The position numbers and the translations under genes are program-made. Positions 43,889-52,500 of a DNA stretch of 64,000 nucleotides are shown here, in pieces. The DNA lies in the IMG/VR virus record IMGVR_UViG_3300044959_000237, positions 47,269-111,268 of that record. One strand, given 5' to 3'. Source of the stretch: a virus. Position 1 is the stretch's first letter, and the number at the start of each line of letters is the position of its first letter. Below the pieces are notes generated by a model. It ran no database searches. It was not told the origin of the DNA and worked only from the letters and a program-made list of their open reading frames with translations.

Positions 43889-43936
43889 TATTTCAAAGTT
43901 GAAAAAAATTTTCTTCGATTCAATTGCAGATTTTTT

Positions 43937-44842
43937 TCATTCCTGATTGTTTTCTTTGTATTCTTTTTTCAGATATTCGTAATATCGAGAAAGAAGTTTT
44001 CCTTCGAGACTTCCTTTTTCCAACGGATTGTCTGCAGACCAAGCTTTTGTATATCTGTTTTCGAGATCATCTTCGTAACGACGATTTATGTCACCAATAT
44101 AATGATATTCTCTTGGTTCATCTCTACAGCAATCATAATCTACACATTCATTCAGTTCCATCAAATCCATGACTTCTTTTTCTGCTTCTGGACGTGAAAA
44201 TCCCAAACTTACAAGTTCTGTGACAAAATCGTCTATCAGAGTTGGCCATTGTTCGTTTGGCACAGATGCCAAAATATTACTTTTTTCAATTTTCCATTTT
44301 CTAAGATCTATATTTTCCGGTTCATAATCGTATGGAGTGTCTGGAAATTCGAGTTTTTTGTCGAATTTTTTCGAAGCATTTTTCACATTTGCAACACAAT
44401 TGCAGGAACTTTCATCGCATGAACAATCGCCATTACATGAACAATTTTCGCCACATGAACATTTCTTCGATTCTTCTTCATCGCTCGGTGGTTTCAAAAT
44501 TCCCGACAAAATCAAAATTTCCCTGATTTCATCTATGTCCTTTTCATCTTTTACATTGGCAGCATGTATACTCAGAATTTCTTCCTTGTGAACGTTGATG
44601 TTATTCGATCTGTTTTCATCATTGGAAATCAAAGCCTTTACTTCCAGATGAACTTTTTCTTCACCAGAAGACTGGGAATCGGAAACAACGCCGGCCAATT
44701 TCAACAAACGATTCAATTCTTCTTCATTTTCTGTTTCATAATCACAAGTAAAACTTGGTTCTTCGCTATTTGTGTCATATCTGCTGACTTTCATTGTATA
44801 CTTTTTGTAGAAATTCTTGAAAGAATTGTTATTTTCTTCCAT
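43937..44842 (-). CDS. Unknown packaging-operon protein with cysteine knot, 301 aa
   Basis: Start at MEENNNSF with GGAG 9 bases upstream, inside the preceding gene's end. The acidic N-half contains repeated LLKLAGVV and LILSGILKPP-type motifs. At residues about 126-151 there is a dense CxC..CxC..CxC cysteine cluster. Its C-half is acidic-helical with CVDYDCCRDEPREY. The cluster resembles that of the 725-residue protein near 16 kb. It may bind metal or be oxidised in the virion. It is encoded just before terminase. Confidence 0.75.
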   Translation of the reverse strand: MEENNNSFKNFYKKYTMKVSRYDTNSEEPSFTCDYETENEEELNRLLKLAGVVSDSQSSGEEKVHLEVKALISNDENRSNNINVHKEEILSIHAANVKDEKDIDEIREILILSGILKPPSDEEESKKCSCGENCSCNGDCSCDESSCNCVANVKNASKKFDKKLEFPDTPYDYEPENIDLRKWKIEKSNILASVPNEQWPTLIDDFVTELVSLGFSRPEAEKEVMDLMELNECVDYDCCRDEPREYHYIGDINRRYEDDLENRYTKAWSADNPLEKGSLEGKLLSRYYEYLKKEYKENNQE

Positions 44843-45710
44843 TATCTTCAGCTCCATCGTTTTCATTCGAATTTTTGATTGTTCTCAAACTTTTTGGCAT
44901 GGAAACAAATTCTATTTTCTTTCCTTCGATACCTCTGTAGGGTTTACTTATTACCTTGTTGTTGTAGAACGTACCGTATTTCAGTTGCATTTCATCGGCA
45001 ACCGTTTTGACTCTTGTCAATTCTTCATCATCTTCTTTTACAGAATTTACAGGATATACTTTGGGAGAATCCTTGATATGATAATTGAAATCATTTTCTC
45101 CATATTTTGGTTCCGGTTTTCTATCCCATAACCAACCGAACAATGCCCGATTCGATTCATCTTTGTAAACTCTGTTCGGTCTTTTGTTTTCCATGGTCGA
45201 AAGAAACTTTTTGAAAGCTTCGTTGTATCTTTGCCCGGCAATGGTATCTCCGGGTATTACCGTTTCGTTTTCCATATAATGTGAATCTGTCGAAAGTCTC
45301 GAAGCTTTTTCCAACCCTTCTTCTCTGGCTTTCTGTTCCATGTCGATAATGGTGGAAACATACTCGTTGGTCTGTTCACGAGGATCGAACATGGTTATGA
45401 CTACAAGATTTTCATCGGGAATTTTGAGAACAATACGAAGTTCTTCAGATAAAATATAACTTGAAACCGGTATTGTAAGAAGTGCATCTATATACCAGAT
45501 TTCCGATCCTTCGATATGACCAAAATGAAGTGGATTTTTCTGAAAAATGGTCTTTTTGACCTCCGACATTTCGATCATGCGATATTTGTACAAATGAGAC
45601 TGTATCAATTGATACATTGTTTCGGTAATAGGAATACAAGTTTTTATTCTTACCGGATAAACATATTTACTCATACATTCGTATAGTACTTTTTTGAAAC
45701 TCATTTTCAT
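44829..45710 (-). CDS. Conserved-looking packaging-operon protein, 293 aa
   Basis: Globular alpha/beta protein (YPVRIKTCIPITETMYQLIQ, then IWYIDALLTIPVSSYILSE). No motif of known function. It sits between the gp16-like and cysteine-knot genes, overlapping the latter by 14 bases; likely a head, neck or motor accessory. Two in-frame ATGs lie close together (45710 and 45704), with GGGA before both. Confidence 0.75.
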   Translation of the reverse strand: MKMSFKKVLYECMSKYVYPVRIKTCIPITETMYQLIQSHLYKYRMIEMSEVKKTIFQKNPLHFGHIEGSEIWYIDALLTIPVSSYILSEELRIVLKIPDENLVVITMFDPREQTNEYVSTIIDMEQKAREEGLEKASRLSTDSHYMENETVIPGDTIAGQRYNEAFKKFLSTMENKRPNRVYKDESNRALFGWLWDRKPEPKYGENDFNYHIKDSPKVYPVNSVKEDDEELTRVKTVADEMQLKYGTFYNNKVISKPYRGIEGKKIEFVSMPKSLRTIKNSNENDGAEDNGRK

Positions 45711-45730
45711 TTTCCCAAATCATTCCATTA

Positions 45731-45738
45731 TATTTATT
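45731..45738 (-). promoter_or_regulatory. Late promoter motif AATAAATA(T)
   Basis: Overlaps the stop codon of the gp16-like gene and lies about 21 bases before the gene at 45710. Confidence 0.5.
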
Positions 45739-46273
45739 CTTTTGCTTCTTCTTCGTTGTTTTTTGTTTTCATGGTATCATTTTCTCGATGATTTTCCTGA
45801 TGATTTTCATTGTTTTCCAATTCCATGAGCAATTTCAGAATTTTGTTTCTGTCTTCTACGAAAACATTCGAATTTTCTTCATTTTCCAACAATCCACCTC
45901 GAAGTTCATACAATCTTATTTTTCTTTCTTCGAGTAACAATCTTTTTTTCGAAATTTTCAATCTTTCGAGTTCCAAAAGTTTGTTTATTTTGTTGTTTTC
46001 CGAATTCATGGCTATACTCAATGCATCTATGGCTGGTTTCAAATATTGTTCGGCAACTTTCGGTTCCGCTTCCATTCCGGCTTCCAGAAGTTTCTCGTAT
46101 GCATCCAAAGCTTTTTCTTTTATCATGTCAATTTCTGACAAAAAAATTTCATCTTTTGAAAACACTACAGAATTTTTGTCGAAATAGTCCGAATTCGATT
46201 CGGTTTCGTCGTTTTTTTCTTCTTCATCGCAAATATCGAAAAGTTCTTCCAGTTTCTTGTTTATGTTACTCAT
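45734..46273 (-). CDS. 16: Small terminase subunit, T4 gp16-like (tentative)
   Basis: The 179-residue acidic protein has a central helical block (EKALDAYEKLLEAGMEAEPK through NKINKLLELERLK) of the shape of T4 gp16 coiled-coil region, flanked by acidic disordered ends (ENNENHQENHRE). The gp16 ring recognises DNA and stimulates gp17. It overlaps the gp4-like gene as ATGA and stands three genes upstream of gp17. Similarity is by pattern and position only. Confidence 0.6.
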   Translation of the reverse strand: MSNINKKLEELFDICDEEEKNDETESNSDYFDKNSVVFSKDEIFLSEIDMIKEKALDAYEKLLEAGMEAEPKVAEQYLKPAIDALSIAMNSENNKINKLLELERLKISKKRLLLEERKIRLYELRGGLLENEENSNVFVEDRNKILKLLMELENNENHQENHRENDTMKTKNNEEEAKE

Positions 46274-46731
46274 TTTCTTCTCTTTCTGTTTTTTGGATTG
46301 TAGAATAATTCTTCTTCTGTCAGAACACGAAAATTCATTCCTCTTTTTTTACAGAAAATCTGAGCATTTTTCCATTTTTCTGCGTTTATATACAATGCTA
46401 TTTGATCTTTTTTGCTTCTGGCTTCTGATAACAAAGTTTCACTTTTGGGTTTTATTTCTATAATTTCAGCCTTGATTTTTCCTTTCCTGTCTATATATTT
46501 CACGAAAAAATCAGGAACATAATTTTTGATTTTTCCATCTATCGGACTTTTGTACGGTATGATAATGGATTCACTCGACCAATTTATGATGGAGGGTGAG
46601 TTATCCAGAAATTTCATGAATTCCCTTTCCCAACTGCTACGATATATTATGGGATATTTTCCAATGTATTTTTTGGTATTTCTTGGAATGAACTGACCTT
46701 GTATGTATTTGCCATTCGAACGAATATTCAT
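46270..46731 (-). CDS. 4: Head completion nuclease-like protein, T4 gp4 type
   Basis: The 153-residue protein reads YIQGQFIPRNTKKYIGKYP, RSSWEREFMKFLDNSP, SESIIIPYKSPIDGK, YVPDFFVKY and EIIEIKPKSET, a clear match in order to T4 gp4 (which has the same PD...EIK pattern of a PD-(D/E)xK fold). In T4, gp4 completes packaged heads. It is coupled to the gp16-like gene downstream and lies 14 bases after the tube-initiator gene. Confidence 0.88.
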   Translation of the reverse strand: MNIRSNGKYIQGQFIPRNTKKYIGKYPIIYRSSWEREFMKFLDNSPSIINWSSESIIIPYKSPIDGKIKNYVPDFFVKYIDRKGKIKAEIIEIKPKSETLLSEARSKKDQIALYINAEKWKNAQIFCKKRGMNFRVLTEEELFYNPKNRKRRK

Positions 46732-46744
46732 TTTTCTTTTCTGC

Positions 46745-47905
46745 TCAGTAAAGTATCAGTTTCTTTCTGAGAATATCGGAAGAAAAATCGCTTTCTTTCT
46801 TTTTTCCCACGCTTGCTGTTCTGCTTTCGAGAATTCGATTGAAATTTTCAATATCACTACTATTTATGGATACATTGCCGAAATTTACGTTCTTCTTTTC
46901 CGATCCGCTGAAAAATTCATATTCATTTTTACCAAAAGGATTGAATGAAGATGTTCTGGAAGGTTTTTCCAATATTGGAGCTTTTGTTATTGGTTTCGAA
47001 GAATTTACGAATACATTCTTTCTTCCTTGCAATCCGCTTTTCATGAAAGCATCTCTGTTGTCTTTGAACAGAGTTTCCAAATTCGATGTATTCGAAAAAC
47101 TTTCGACTTCCAGAAATTCTCCAATATCCTTACGTCTGCCTGTCTGTTCGAGAATTTCTTCGGTAATTTCCTGATTTACGGCTTCCCAAACCACGCCTTC
47201 GTAAGAAAAAGTCAAGGTTATATATTGTGGCGAGCCCATATCCCGATAACTGTTCGTATCATATGAAAAAGATGTTATTTTCGGATGTATCAACGAGTAT
47301 TTGTTGAATTTCTTATGATTGAATTCGTAAACTTCCAATTTTTCGAAAAAATAATTCGATGAAAAGGAAAAAACATTATCGGTAGCTATTTCCATAGATG
47401 GTGGATTGAAACCGAAATCTTTGTCTTTACTTGCAGGAATATATTCTGCCGTGGTAACGTCGTAATTCCAGCTTTGAAGACTGGCATGACCGTCGCCATA
47501 GTAATATTGAAAATAATCGTGAAACATCGAAAAAACTTTCTGATCCACAGTATCGAACAAAGTGACGGTTACAGGACTGTAATCGACTCGACTTTGAACA
47601 ATTCTTTTTTTGTTGTATTGATTCAATGTAGAAGTATTGAAATTGAGTGAAGGTCTTGTTATACTTTCCACAAGAAGACTTATGCCATCTTGCCAATTGG
47701 AGTAATTTTTGTTGAAAGTCAGATCGTTTCTTACAAAATTTACCCAGAAAAGAAATCGATATCTTGGTACTCGATTGAGTTTGGTATTGAATAAACTGAA
47801 TACCTTTGGAGCAATTTTGTTCGATTTCGTGTACAGATTCGGTTCAGGAGAAGTTTTTCCTACGGCAAAATTTATGTTTTTTTCCTGTTCTTTCGATGTT
47901 GGCAT
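46745..47905 (-). CDS. Baseplate tail-tube initiator-like protein, T4 gp48/gp54 type
   Basis: Start at MPTSKEQE with GGAAG 6 bases upstream. The 386-residue protein has the tube-like segment VPRYRFLFWVNFVRND, SLLVESITRPSLNFNTSTL and YSPVTVTLFDTVDQKVF, followed by SPQYITLTFSYEGVVWE, all in the pattern of gp19/gp54-type tube domains. These proteins cap the baseplate and nucleate tube growth. The C-terminal 120 residues are low-complexity Ser/Asn/Lys-rich. Whether it equals gp48 or gp54 is unclear. Confidence 0.7.
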   Translation of the reverse strand: MPTSKEQEKNINFAVGKTSPEPNLYTKSNKIAPKVFSLFNTKLNRVPRYRFLFWVNFVRNDLTFNKNYSNWQDGISLLVESITRPSLNFNTSTLNQYNKKRIVQSRVDYSPVTVTLFDTVDQKVFSMFHDYFQYYYGDGHASLQSWNYDVTTAEYIPASKDKDFGFNPPSMEIATDNVFSFSSNYFFEKLEVYEFNHKKFNKYSLIHPKITSFSYDTNSYRDMGSPQYITLTFSYEGVVWEAVNQEITEEILEQTGRRKDIGEFLEVESFSNTSNLETLFKDNRDAFMKSGLQGRKNVFVNSSKPITKAPILEKPSRTSSFNPFGKNEYEFFSGSEKKNVNFGNVSINSSDIENFNRILESRTASVGKKKESDFSSDILRKKLILY

Positions 47906-47918
47906 TTTTTCTTCCAAA

Positions 47919-47926
47919 AATAAATA
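47919..47926 (+). promoter_or_regulatory. Late promoter motif AATAAATA(ATTG)
   Basis: Upstream of the Dps-like gene at 47967; lies between the opposite promoter at 47944 and that promoter's own gene. Confidence 0.6.
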
Positions 47927-47943
47927 ATTGAAAATTTCACAAT

Positions 47944-47951
47944 TATTTATA
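47944..47951 (-). promoter_or_regulatory. Late promoter TATAAATA(ATTG)
   Basis: Perfect core 40 bases before the tube-initiator gene. It fires across the plus-strand promoter at 47919, so the first 20-odd bases of both transcripts are complementary. Confidence 0.75.
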
Positions 47952-47966
47952 CAAGGAGAAATTCGT

Positions 47967-48449
47967 ATGGAAAATACCAGAAAATTGGTCAATTCATTAC
48001 ATCTGTTGATAGCTACGGAAATGGAAATAGTATTCTGTACTCAAATTGCTCACTGGAACGTAAATGGAACGGAATTTTACAGTCTTCATAAAATGCTCGG
48101 CGATCAATACGAAGAATTTTTCGAAGAAATCGACAAAATTGCAGAAATAATAAGAACATTGAATTATGAAGTATCGAAACAGAAGATATTGAAATGTAAG
48201 ATCATGCATCATGAAAAAATGAAAAAAATGTTCCACAATTGGAATGAAAGTCGTGAAACAAATGAAAACAGAGAAATGTTGAAAAATCTCGTCGAATGTC
48301 ACAAATGTGCATTGGATTGCATAAATTATTCATTGATGCTTTGTAATTTCGACAGTTCGAATTTCGAAAGTGAAAAGAATTATCTTGGTGAACTTCAGGG
48401 AAGACACAAAAAAGCGATATGGTTTTTGAAATCTTCATTGACTTCGTAA
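47967..48449 (+). CDS. Dps-like ferritin (DNA-protection protein), 160 aa
   Basis: Start at MENTRKLV with AAGGAG 8 bases upstream. The 160-residue helical protein carries AHWNVNGTEFYSLHKML then EEFFEEIDKIAE, matching the ferroxidase-centre His, His, Asp and Glu of Dps (AHWN, LHE, D-x3-E). Dps dodecamers oxidise Fe(II) with H2O2 and may coat DNA. The long C-terminus is less conserved. A Dps homologue in a phage could protect DNA or bind iron in the infected cell. It has its own late promoter. Confidence 0.85.
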   Translation: MENTRKLVNSLHLLIATEMEIVFCTQIAHWNVNGTEFYSLHKMLGDQYEEFFEEIDKIAEIIRTLNYEVSKQKILKCKIMHHEKMKKMFHNWNESRETNENREMLKNLVECHKCALDCINYSLMLCNFDSSNFESEKNYLGELQGRHKKAIWFLKSSLTS

Positions 48450-48561
48450 AAAAATCGAATATCATGAATTGTGCAATTCGATTCGATCGATTTTCGACGA
48501 ATTCGGTCGTTCGACATGAGCGGTTGTAAAAAATCGAAAAAATTCGATATGGAGATGAATT

Positions 48562-49446
48562 ATGAAAGAAATCGAGTGCAACTCTTCGAAATTTTTCGAA
48601 TTCTGGTTCGAAAATATTCTGAAAAATTCCAATCTGTCATCGAGTGAATACTCGAATTCGATTCGAAAAAATTTCGAAGAAAACAACTCGAAACGCATGA
48701 TCTTTCTAATGGAAAATTTTTCGGAAATTCTGTTTCTGCTTTCGAAAAAGCACAATTTCGACAATTATCTGATTCATTTGAAAAAAGACGAATGCAGAAC
48801 ATTGGATACGAATCTCTATTTGCGAAATATCGAAAATACGATAATTGTGAACAACAACAAAAACTGTAAAGATTTTTCGTTTTTCATCAATTCGACGAAC
48901 AATTTCGAGTATGTTTTTTCGAATCTCGAATTTCATTTTTTTGTATTTGCAGATCTTTTCCATGTAATGAAAAGGAACAATTTTTCTTTCGAGAAAAAAG
49001 AAATCGATATCGAAGAGTACTTGAAAGAAAATTTTCGAATTTCAATGGTCGATTTCTCTTCGACGAAATCGTTTTCCAATCTGCAATGGCCGAAAGAAAT
49101 CTTCGAAAAAAGAATTCTGAATTTTTTCGAAGAATTGAATTTTTCGAATTCCACGAAAAAACATTTTCTTTATTATATCAATTATTACAATCAAAGTTAT
49201 TCTCCCTACATTCCGAACAGAAAGAAACAGAATGATATTATTTTGAAAATGTTGAAAAATTCCGATTCCAGAACTCATGTGAGAATTGTGAATTATTTCC
49301 ACAATGATTTCGATGCTCGAATTTTCGACTTCGAAGAATCGAATAAAATACTGAACATTTCATCGGTACCAGAGTATGATTTCGTATTTCTTTCTTTCGT
49401 ATATTCTCTGCAAAATTTTTTTCGAAAATTGAATTTCGACTATTGA
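48562..49446 (+). CDS. Hypothetical protein, 294 aa
   Basis: GGAGATGAATT precedes the ATG, a strong site. The sequence is Phe/Asn-rich and helical (RNIENTIIVNNNKNCKDF, LNFSNSTKKHFLYYINYYN), with no signal or membrane span. It follows the Dps-like gene after about 110 bases. Codon use is dominated by TTC, GAA and TCG. No family recognised. Confidence 0.7.
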   Translation: MKEIECNSSKFFEFWFENILKNSNLSSSEYSNSIRKNFEENNSKRMIFLMENFSEILFLLSKKHNFDNYLIHLKKDECRTLDTNLYLRNIENTIIVNNNKNCKDFSFFINSTNNFEYVFSNLEFHFFVFADLFHVMKRNNFSFEKKEIDIEEYLKENFRISMVDFSSTKSFSNLQWPKEIFEKRILNFFEELNFSNSTKKHFLYYINYYNQSYSPYIPNRKKQNDIILKMLKNSDSRTHVRIVNYFHNDFDARIFDFEESNKILNISSVPEYDFVFLSFVYSLQNFFRKLNFDY

Positions 49447-49504
49447 CTTGTTCGAAACAATGAATATCATACCTTGTACAGAAAAAAAACGGAGAGAAAA
49501 GAGT

Positions 49505-49858
49505 ATGTATTCGGGTATCTGGATTACCAATATTCACAAAAAAGAGTTTGAAAAAGATGAACAGAAATTTGCATGGTATTTCGATATACTGAGAAAAACT
49601 CTGATCGGTCCTCCTCGTTCGACAAGAAATTTTTCGTCAGAAGAACTTACTGAAAAAGGTTACGTAGGTCTTTATTCTACGGAAAAACTTTCTTTGAAAG
49701 AATTCGAATTGCTTGGTGGAAATCTTTCTCTTGGTTCGATCAAAAAGAAAAAAGTCAAAAAATTGATCACAATGGAAGAATTCGATGATGAGGAAGATTT
49801 CTTTGTCAATGAATTCAAGAATGATCCGAATATTCTGGAATTGGATGAAGATTCGTAA
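49505..49858 (+). CDS. Hypothetical protein, 117 aa
   Basis: Start at MYSGIWITN with GGAGA 9 bases upstream. It has an N-terminal globular region, a basic KKKKVKK cluster and a very acidic C-terminus (EEFDDEEDFFVNEF). It follows the 294-residue gene by 58 bases in the same direction. Possible RNA-polymerase-binding or regulatory role only from its charge pattern; not recognised. Confidence 0.65.
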   Translation: MYSGIWITNIHKKEFEKDEQKFAWYFDILRKTLIGPPRSTRNFSSEELTEKGYVGLYSTEKLSLKEFELLGGNLSLGSIKKKKVKKLITMEEFDDEEDFFVNEFKNDPNILELDEDS

Positions 49859-49873
49859 AAAGAAGAATTTTTC

Positions 49874-50104
49874 ATGAACGAATTCGAAAAATTCGAAAGA
49901 TCTTCAAAAAACAGAAAAAACAGAAAAAACAGAAAATACAGAAAATACAGAAAATACAGAAAATACAGAAAATTTTCTAAAAAAAATGAAAAATCCGAAA
50001 ATTTGGAGAAAATTCTTCGAACTTTTCGAAGTTATTTTTATGTTTATCAATTTCTTGTGAAATATTTTTTCAGTTCGAAAAACAAAATCGATATCAAAAT
50101 CTGA
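49874..50104 (+). CDS. Basic RKY-repeat protein, 76 aa
   Basis: Residues about 12-34 are repeats of RKN and then RKY, from a 9-nt tandem repeat, making a strongly positive, aromatic segment likely to bind nucleic acid. A hydrophobic C-terminal stretch (YFYVYQFLVKYFF) follows. It lacks a strong ribosome site; it could also be non-coding repeat sequence. Confidence 0.4.
   Translation: MNEFEKFERSSKNRKNRKNRKYRKYRKYRKYRKFSKKNEKSENLEKILRTFRSYFYVYQFLVKYFFSSKNKIDIKI
49909..49973 (+). repeat. 9-nt tandem repeat (ACAGAAAAT and ACAGAAAAA)
   Basis: About seven units in a row. The unit keeps the reading frame, so the number of RKN/RKY copies can change by slippage without breaking the ORF. Confidence 0.85.
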
Positions 50105-50175
50105 TATTTTTCAAATCGACAGAAAATTTGGAATATTTCGAAATATCGATTGTTTTCATGTTTTTTTTTCAAGTT

Positions 50176-50730
50176 TCAACGTTTTTTCATTTTTTTCATT
50201 TTTTTCATTCTGGAAATTTCGAGAGCAATTCTGTTCAGGAGTTTCTGTGCCCTGTGTGTTCCCTTCTTGAAATCTTCGAATTCCGAGCGAATTTTTCTCG
50301 ACCGATTCAGAATTTTCTGTGAAACCATTCCGCTTTTTTCGATGAAATTCAAAACATTTTCAAGATAATTCGAAATATCTTCCAGATCGAATTCATTCAG
50401 ATCTTTCTCTGGTTTCAGAAGTTTGTCGAAAAGTCTGCGATCGAAATATTCGTAAATTTTTTCTACATAAGAATCATAATAAGAGCTTTTATAGCCTTCC
50501 TGTTCGAATCTTTCTTCTGCCTGTTTTTCGATATTCTCTACGAAAGCGGGAAACAAATCCTCGACAATTTTCGACGCGAACAAAATATCGTGAAAATTTG
50601 CAACATCCGCTATGGTTTTTCCATTTTTGTCTTTGATATAGAGAAATTCTTCCAGATACAAAGCTCTTTCGTACAATTTATCCAGATTTTCCGATATTCG
50701 ATGCAGAAGCTTCAGATTCATTTCCGTCAT
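50176..50730 (-). CDS. Hypothetical helical protein, 184 aa
   Basis: AAAGGA stands about 9 bases before ATG, under a perfect late motif. Helical throughout (LDKLYERALYLEEFLYIKDK, NYLENVLNFIEKSG), ending in a methionine-lysine-rich tail (MKKMKKMKKR). The opening and acidic patches suggest a structural or chaperone-like protein. It converges with the RKY-repeat gene. No family recognised. Confidence 0.72.
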   Translation of the reverse strand: MTEMNLKLLHRISENLDKLYERALYLEEFLYIKDKNGKTIADVANFHDILFASKIVEDLFPAFVENIEKQAEERFEQEGYKSSYYDSYVEKIYEYFDRRLFDKLLKPEKDLNEFDLEDISNYLENVLNFIEKSGMVSQKILNRSRKIRSEFEDFKKGTHRAQKLLNRIALEISRMKKMKKMKKR

Positions 50731-50758
50731 TTCTTTTTTTCCTTTTTTTTCTTTTATT

Positions 50759-50766
50759 TATTTATA
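50759..50766 (-). promoter_or_regulatory. Late promoter TATAAATA
   Basis: Perfect core within TATAAATAAATA, about 29 bases before the gene at 50730. Confidence 0.75.
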
Positions 50767-51073
50767 TGCAAGTTGAATTTTTACTTTTTGCAAGAGTTGC
50801 AAATCGTCTGCAACTTTGATTGCAGACTTCGATTGTTTTCGAAACCGGATGTCGGGCTTTTTAGACAATTGTTTTTGTTTCATCTGTTTTGTAATTCGGG
50901 TGTCTCGCACACGGTATCTTTTGTCAGATGCATGTTTCGACTTCTGTCTGGAACTGCAACTTCTGTCGGTCTGAAAGCAACAACTTTTGTCTGTCGAAAC
51001 TCGAATCACAAGTTACACGATAACGAGATTCGATTCATCGATGCATGATGTATGTGAAATTTTCTTTTCGCAA
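50767..51073. other. Non-coding spacer with short degenerate repeats
   Basis: Contains several copies of GCAACTT, CTTCTGTC and TTGCA words (for example GCAACTTCTGTC and GCAACTTTTGTC within about 25 bases, and AGTTGCAAATC with GTCTGCAACTT earlier). No ORF with a ribosome site is convincing. It may be a small RNA or a decayed gene. Slightly richer in GC than the neighbours. Confidence 0.45.
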
Positions 51074-51352
51074 CTAAAGTTGCAGATTTTCCCGTGTGAA
51101 TACGATGAAAAAAATTTCTCCGTTTCCATAAATGATATCATTGTACTTCTGAATGCTTTCCATGAATTCTTCCAGTCGATTTTCGATCAACCACAGAATT
51201 ATGCAGCTTTTGTATTTCGAATAGACAATTGTCAGATTTTCGTTTTCGAGATCTGTTATGAAAAGATCCATGTATTTTCCGATATCGTCATTGTAGTAGA
51301 CGTTTTTTATCAAAATGTTTTTCTGTAAGTCGTATGACCAATTCACGATCAT
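51074..51352 (-). CDS. Hypothetical protein, 92 aa
   Basis: Start taken at MIVNWSYD, whose ATG overlaps the upstream stop (ATGA); MDGTRM five codons earlier is an alternative. The protein has a YDLQKNILIKNVYYNDD beta segment and a hydrophobic YKSCIILWLIENRL helix. Coupled to the upstream 134-residue gene. No function suggested. Confidence 0.6.
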   Translation of the reverse strand: MIVNWSYDLQKNILIKNVYYNDDIGKYMDLFITDLENENLTIVYSKYKSCIILWLIENRLEEFMESIQKYNDIIYGNGEIFFIVFTRENLQL

Positions 51353-51753
51353 TCGAGTTCCATCCATTGTTTCGTGAGAGAAATCATAACTCTGTTTTTC
51401 AGAAAACTCAACAGATTTTTGACATTGTTCTCGAAATATGCAAGATACAGGGTACATTGAATTGTTTTTTTCATTTTTCGAATCTCGACATAATGAAAAT
51501 TCAGAATGCAATACAGATCGTAATTTTTGACATGAATGATTTCACAGAAGTTTTTTTCATTTTTGTCGACATGATTGACCAAATGACTGTTTCTGTTTTC
51601 AACTTTCGAATACAGAACTTCACAATCGAAAATCGATTTGATTTTTTCGAATTTCTTTTTGCCGTTTCGGCAATGAGCTTTCAATATTCGAAATTCTCTG
51701 TTCAAACCGACATGTTGCCGAAATATGTTCAGAATTTCGTCATCTTTTGCCAT
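51349..51753 (-). CDS. Hypothetical protein, 134 aa
   Basis: Start at MAKDDEILNIFRQH. The body is mixed alpha/beta with basic patches (HCRNGKKKFEKIKS) and no recognised motif. It lies about 50 bases after the kinase-like gene and is coupled to the following 92-residue gene, so the three may act together. The ribosome site is weak (GAGAAG). Confidence 0.62.
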   Translation of the reverse strand: MAKDDEILNIFRQHVGLNREFRILKAHCRNGKKKFEKIKSIFDCEVLYSKVENRNSHLVNHVDKNEKNFCEIIHVKNYDLYCILNFHYVEIRKMKKTIQCTLYLAYFENNVKNLLSFLKNRVMISLTKQWMELE

Positions 51754-51805
51754 AGAAATCTTCTCGAATTTTTTTTCCGATTTCACTGAATTTTTCTTTT
51801 CGAAA

Positions 51806-52456
51806 TCAATTCATGCCCCATACGACTTTCAGATATTCTTCGGAAATGATTGGATCGACTATGACAATTTTTTCGTTTCTGTCCTGCATGAAGTTTTTCG
51901 TATGAAAATCGATTCTTATTTTTTCCAAATCGAAATTCATCAACCAGTTCGACAGATAATCGATCATGCTTTCACTGTCGAAAACTTCGGCAAATTTGTT
52001 TCTGTATTTTTTCGAAAGATTGATCAATGCAACATGTGCTGCTTTCATCGATGCAGCTTTTATGTTTTTGAAATGATTTTCGAAATAACTTTTGTTCGAA
52101 GGGTCGTAAAGCACACGATTTCTTTCTTCGAAAAAATCTCTTATGAAATTTTTCACCACTTTCTGATTTTCTTTCGAAAGAGGTTCGAGTTTCTCGACTT
52201 TGAGCACATCCACGTTTTCGAATCTTTTCAGGGAAGGTATGTAAATATCGAAACTTTTCACAAATTTTGCCAAACCTGTTCCAATCAACCATTCCGATTT
52301 GTATTTGTCCACAGTTACCATGATTACGAAATTTCTGTCTTTGTCGAATACGATCGAGGTGACTCCTCTTCCGAGAAGACGAAGTTTTTCTTTCACATCC
52401 TCGGGAATCATGCTCAAATGCAGTATTTTTCTCAATTCGAGCAATCTTCTTTTCAT
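51806..52456 (-). CDS. Protein-kinase-like fold protein, 216 aa
   Basis: Residues 27-37 resemble a nucleotide-binding loop (LLGRGVTSIVF) and the C-terminal part reads IRIDFHTKNFM then KIVIVDPII, a D-x-H-x3-N and a DFG-like D, as in small kinases and aminoglycoside phosphotransferases. The usual beta-3 lysine is not evident, so it could be inactive. It has a perfect late motif upstream and would be expressed in the late phase. Target unknown. Confidence 0.6.
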   Translation of the reverse strand: MKRRLLELRKILHLSMIPEDVKEKLRLLGRGVTSIVFDKDRNFVIMVTVDKYKSEWLIGTGLAKFVKSFDIYIPSLKRFENVDVLKVEKLEPLSKENQKVVKNFIRDFFEERNRVLYDPSNKSYFENHFKNIKAASMKAAHVALINLSKKYRNKFAEVFDSESMIDYLSNWLMNFDLEKIRIDFHTKNFMQDRNEKIVIVDPIISEEYLKVVWGMN

Positions 52457-52492
52457 GATTTTCTTTCTTCGAAAACATACGAAATTTTCAAT

Positions 52493-52500
52493 TATTTATA
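52493..52500 (-). promoter_or_regulatory. Late promoter TATAAATA(ATTG)
   Basis: Perfect core with the ATTG extension, 37 bases before the kinase-like gene. Confidence 0.75.
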
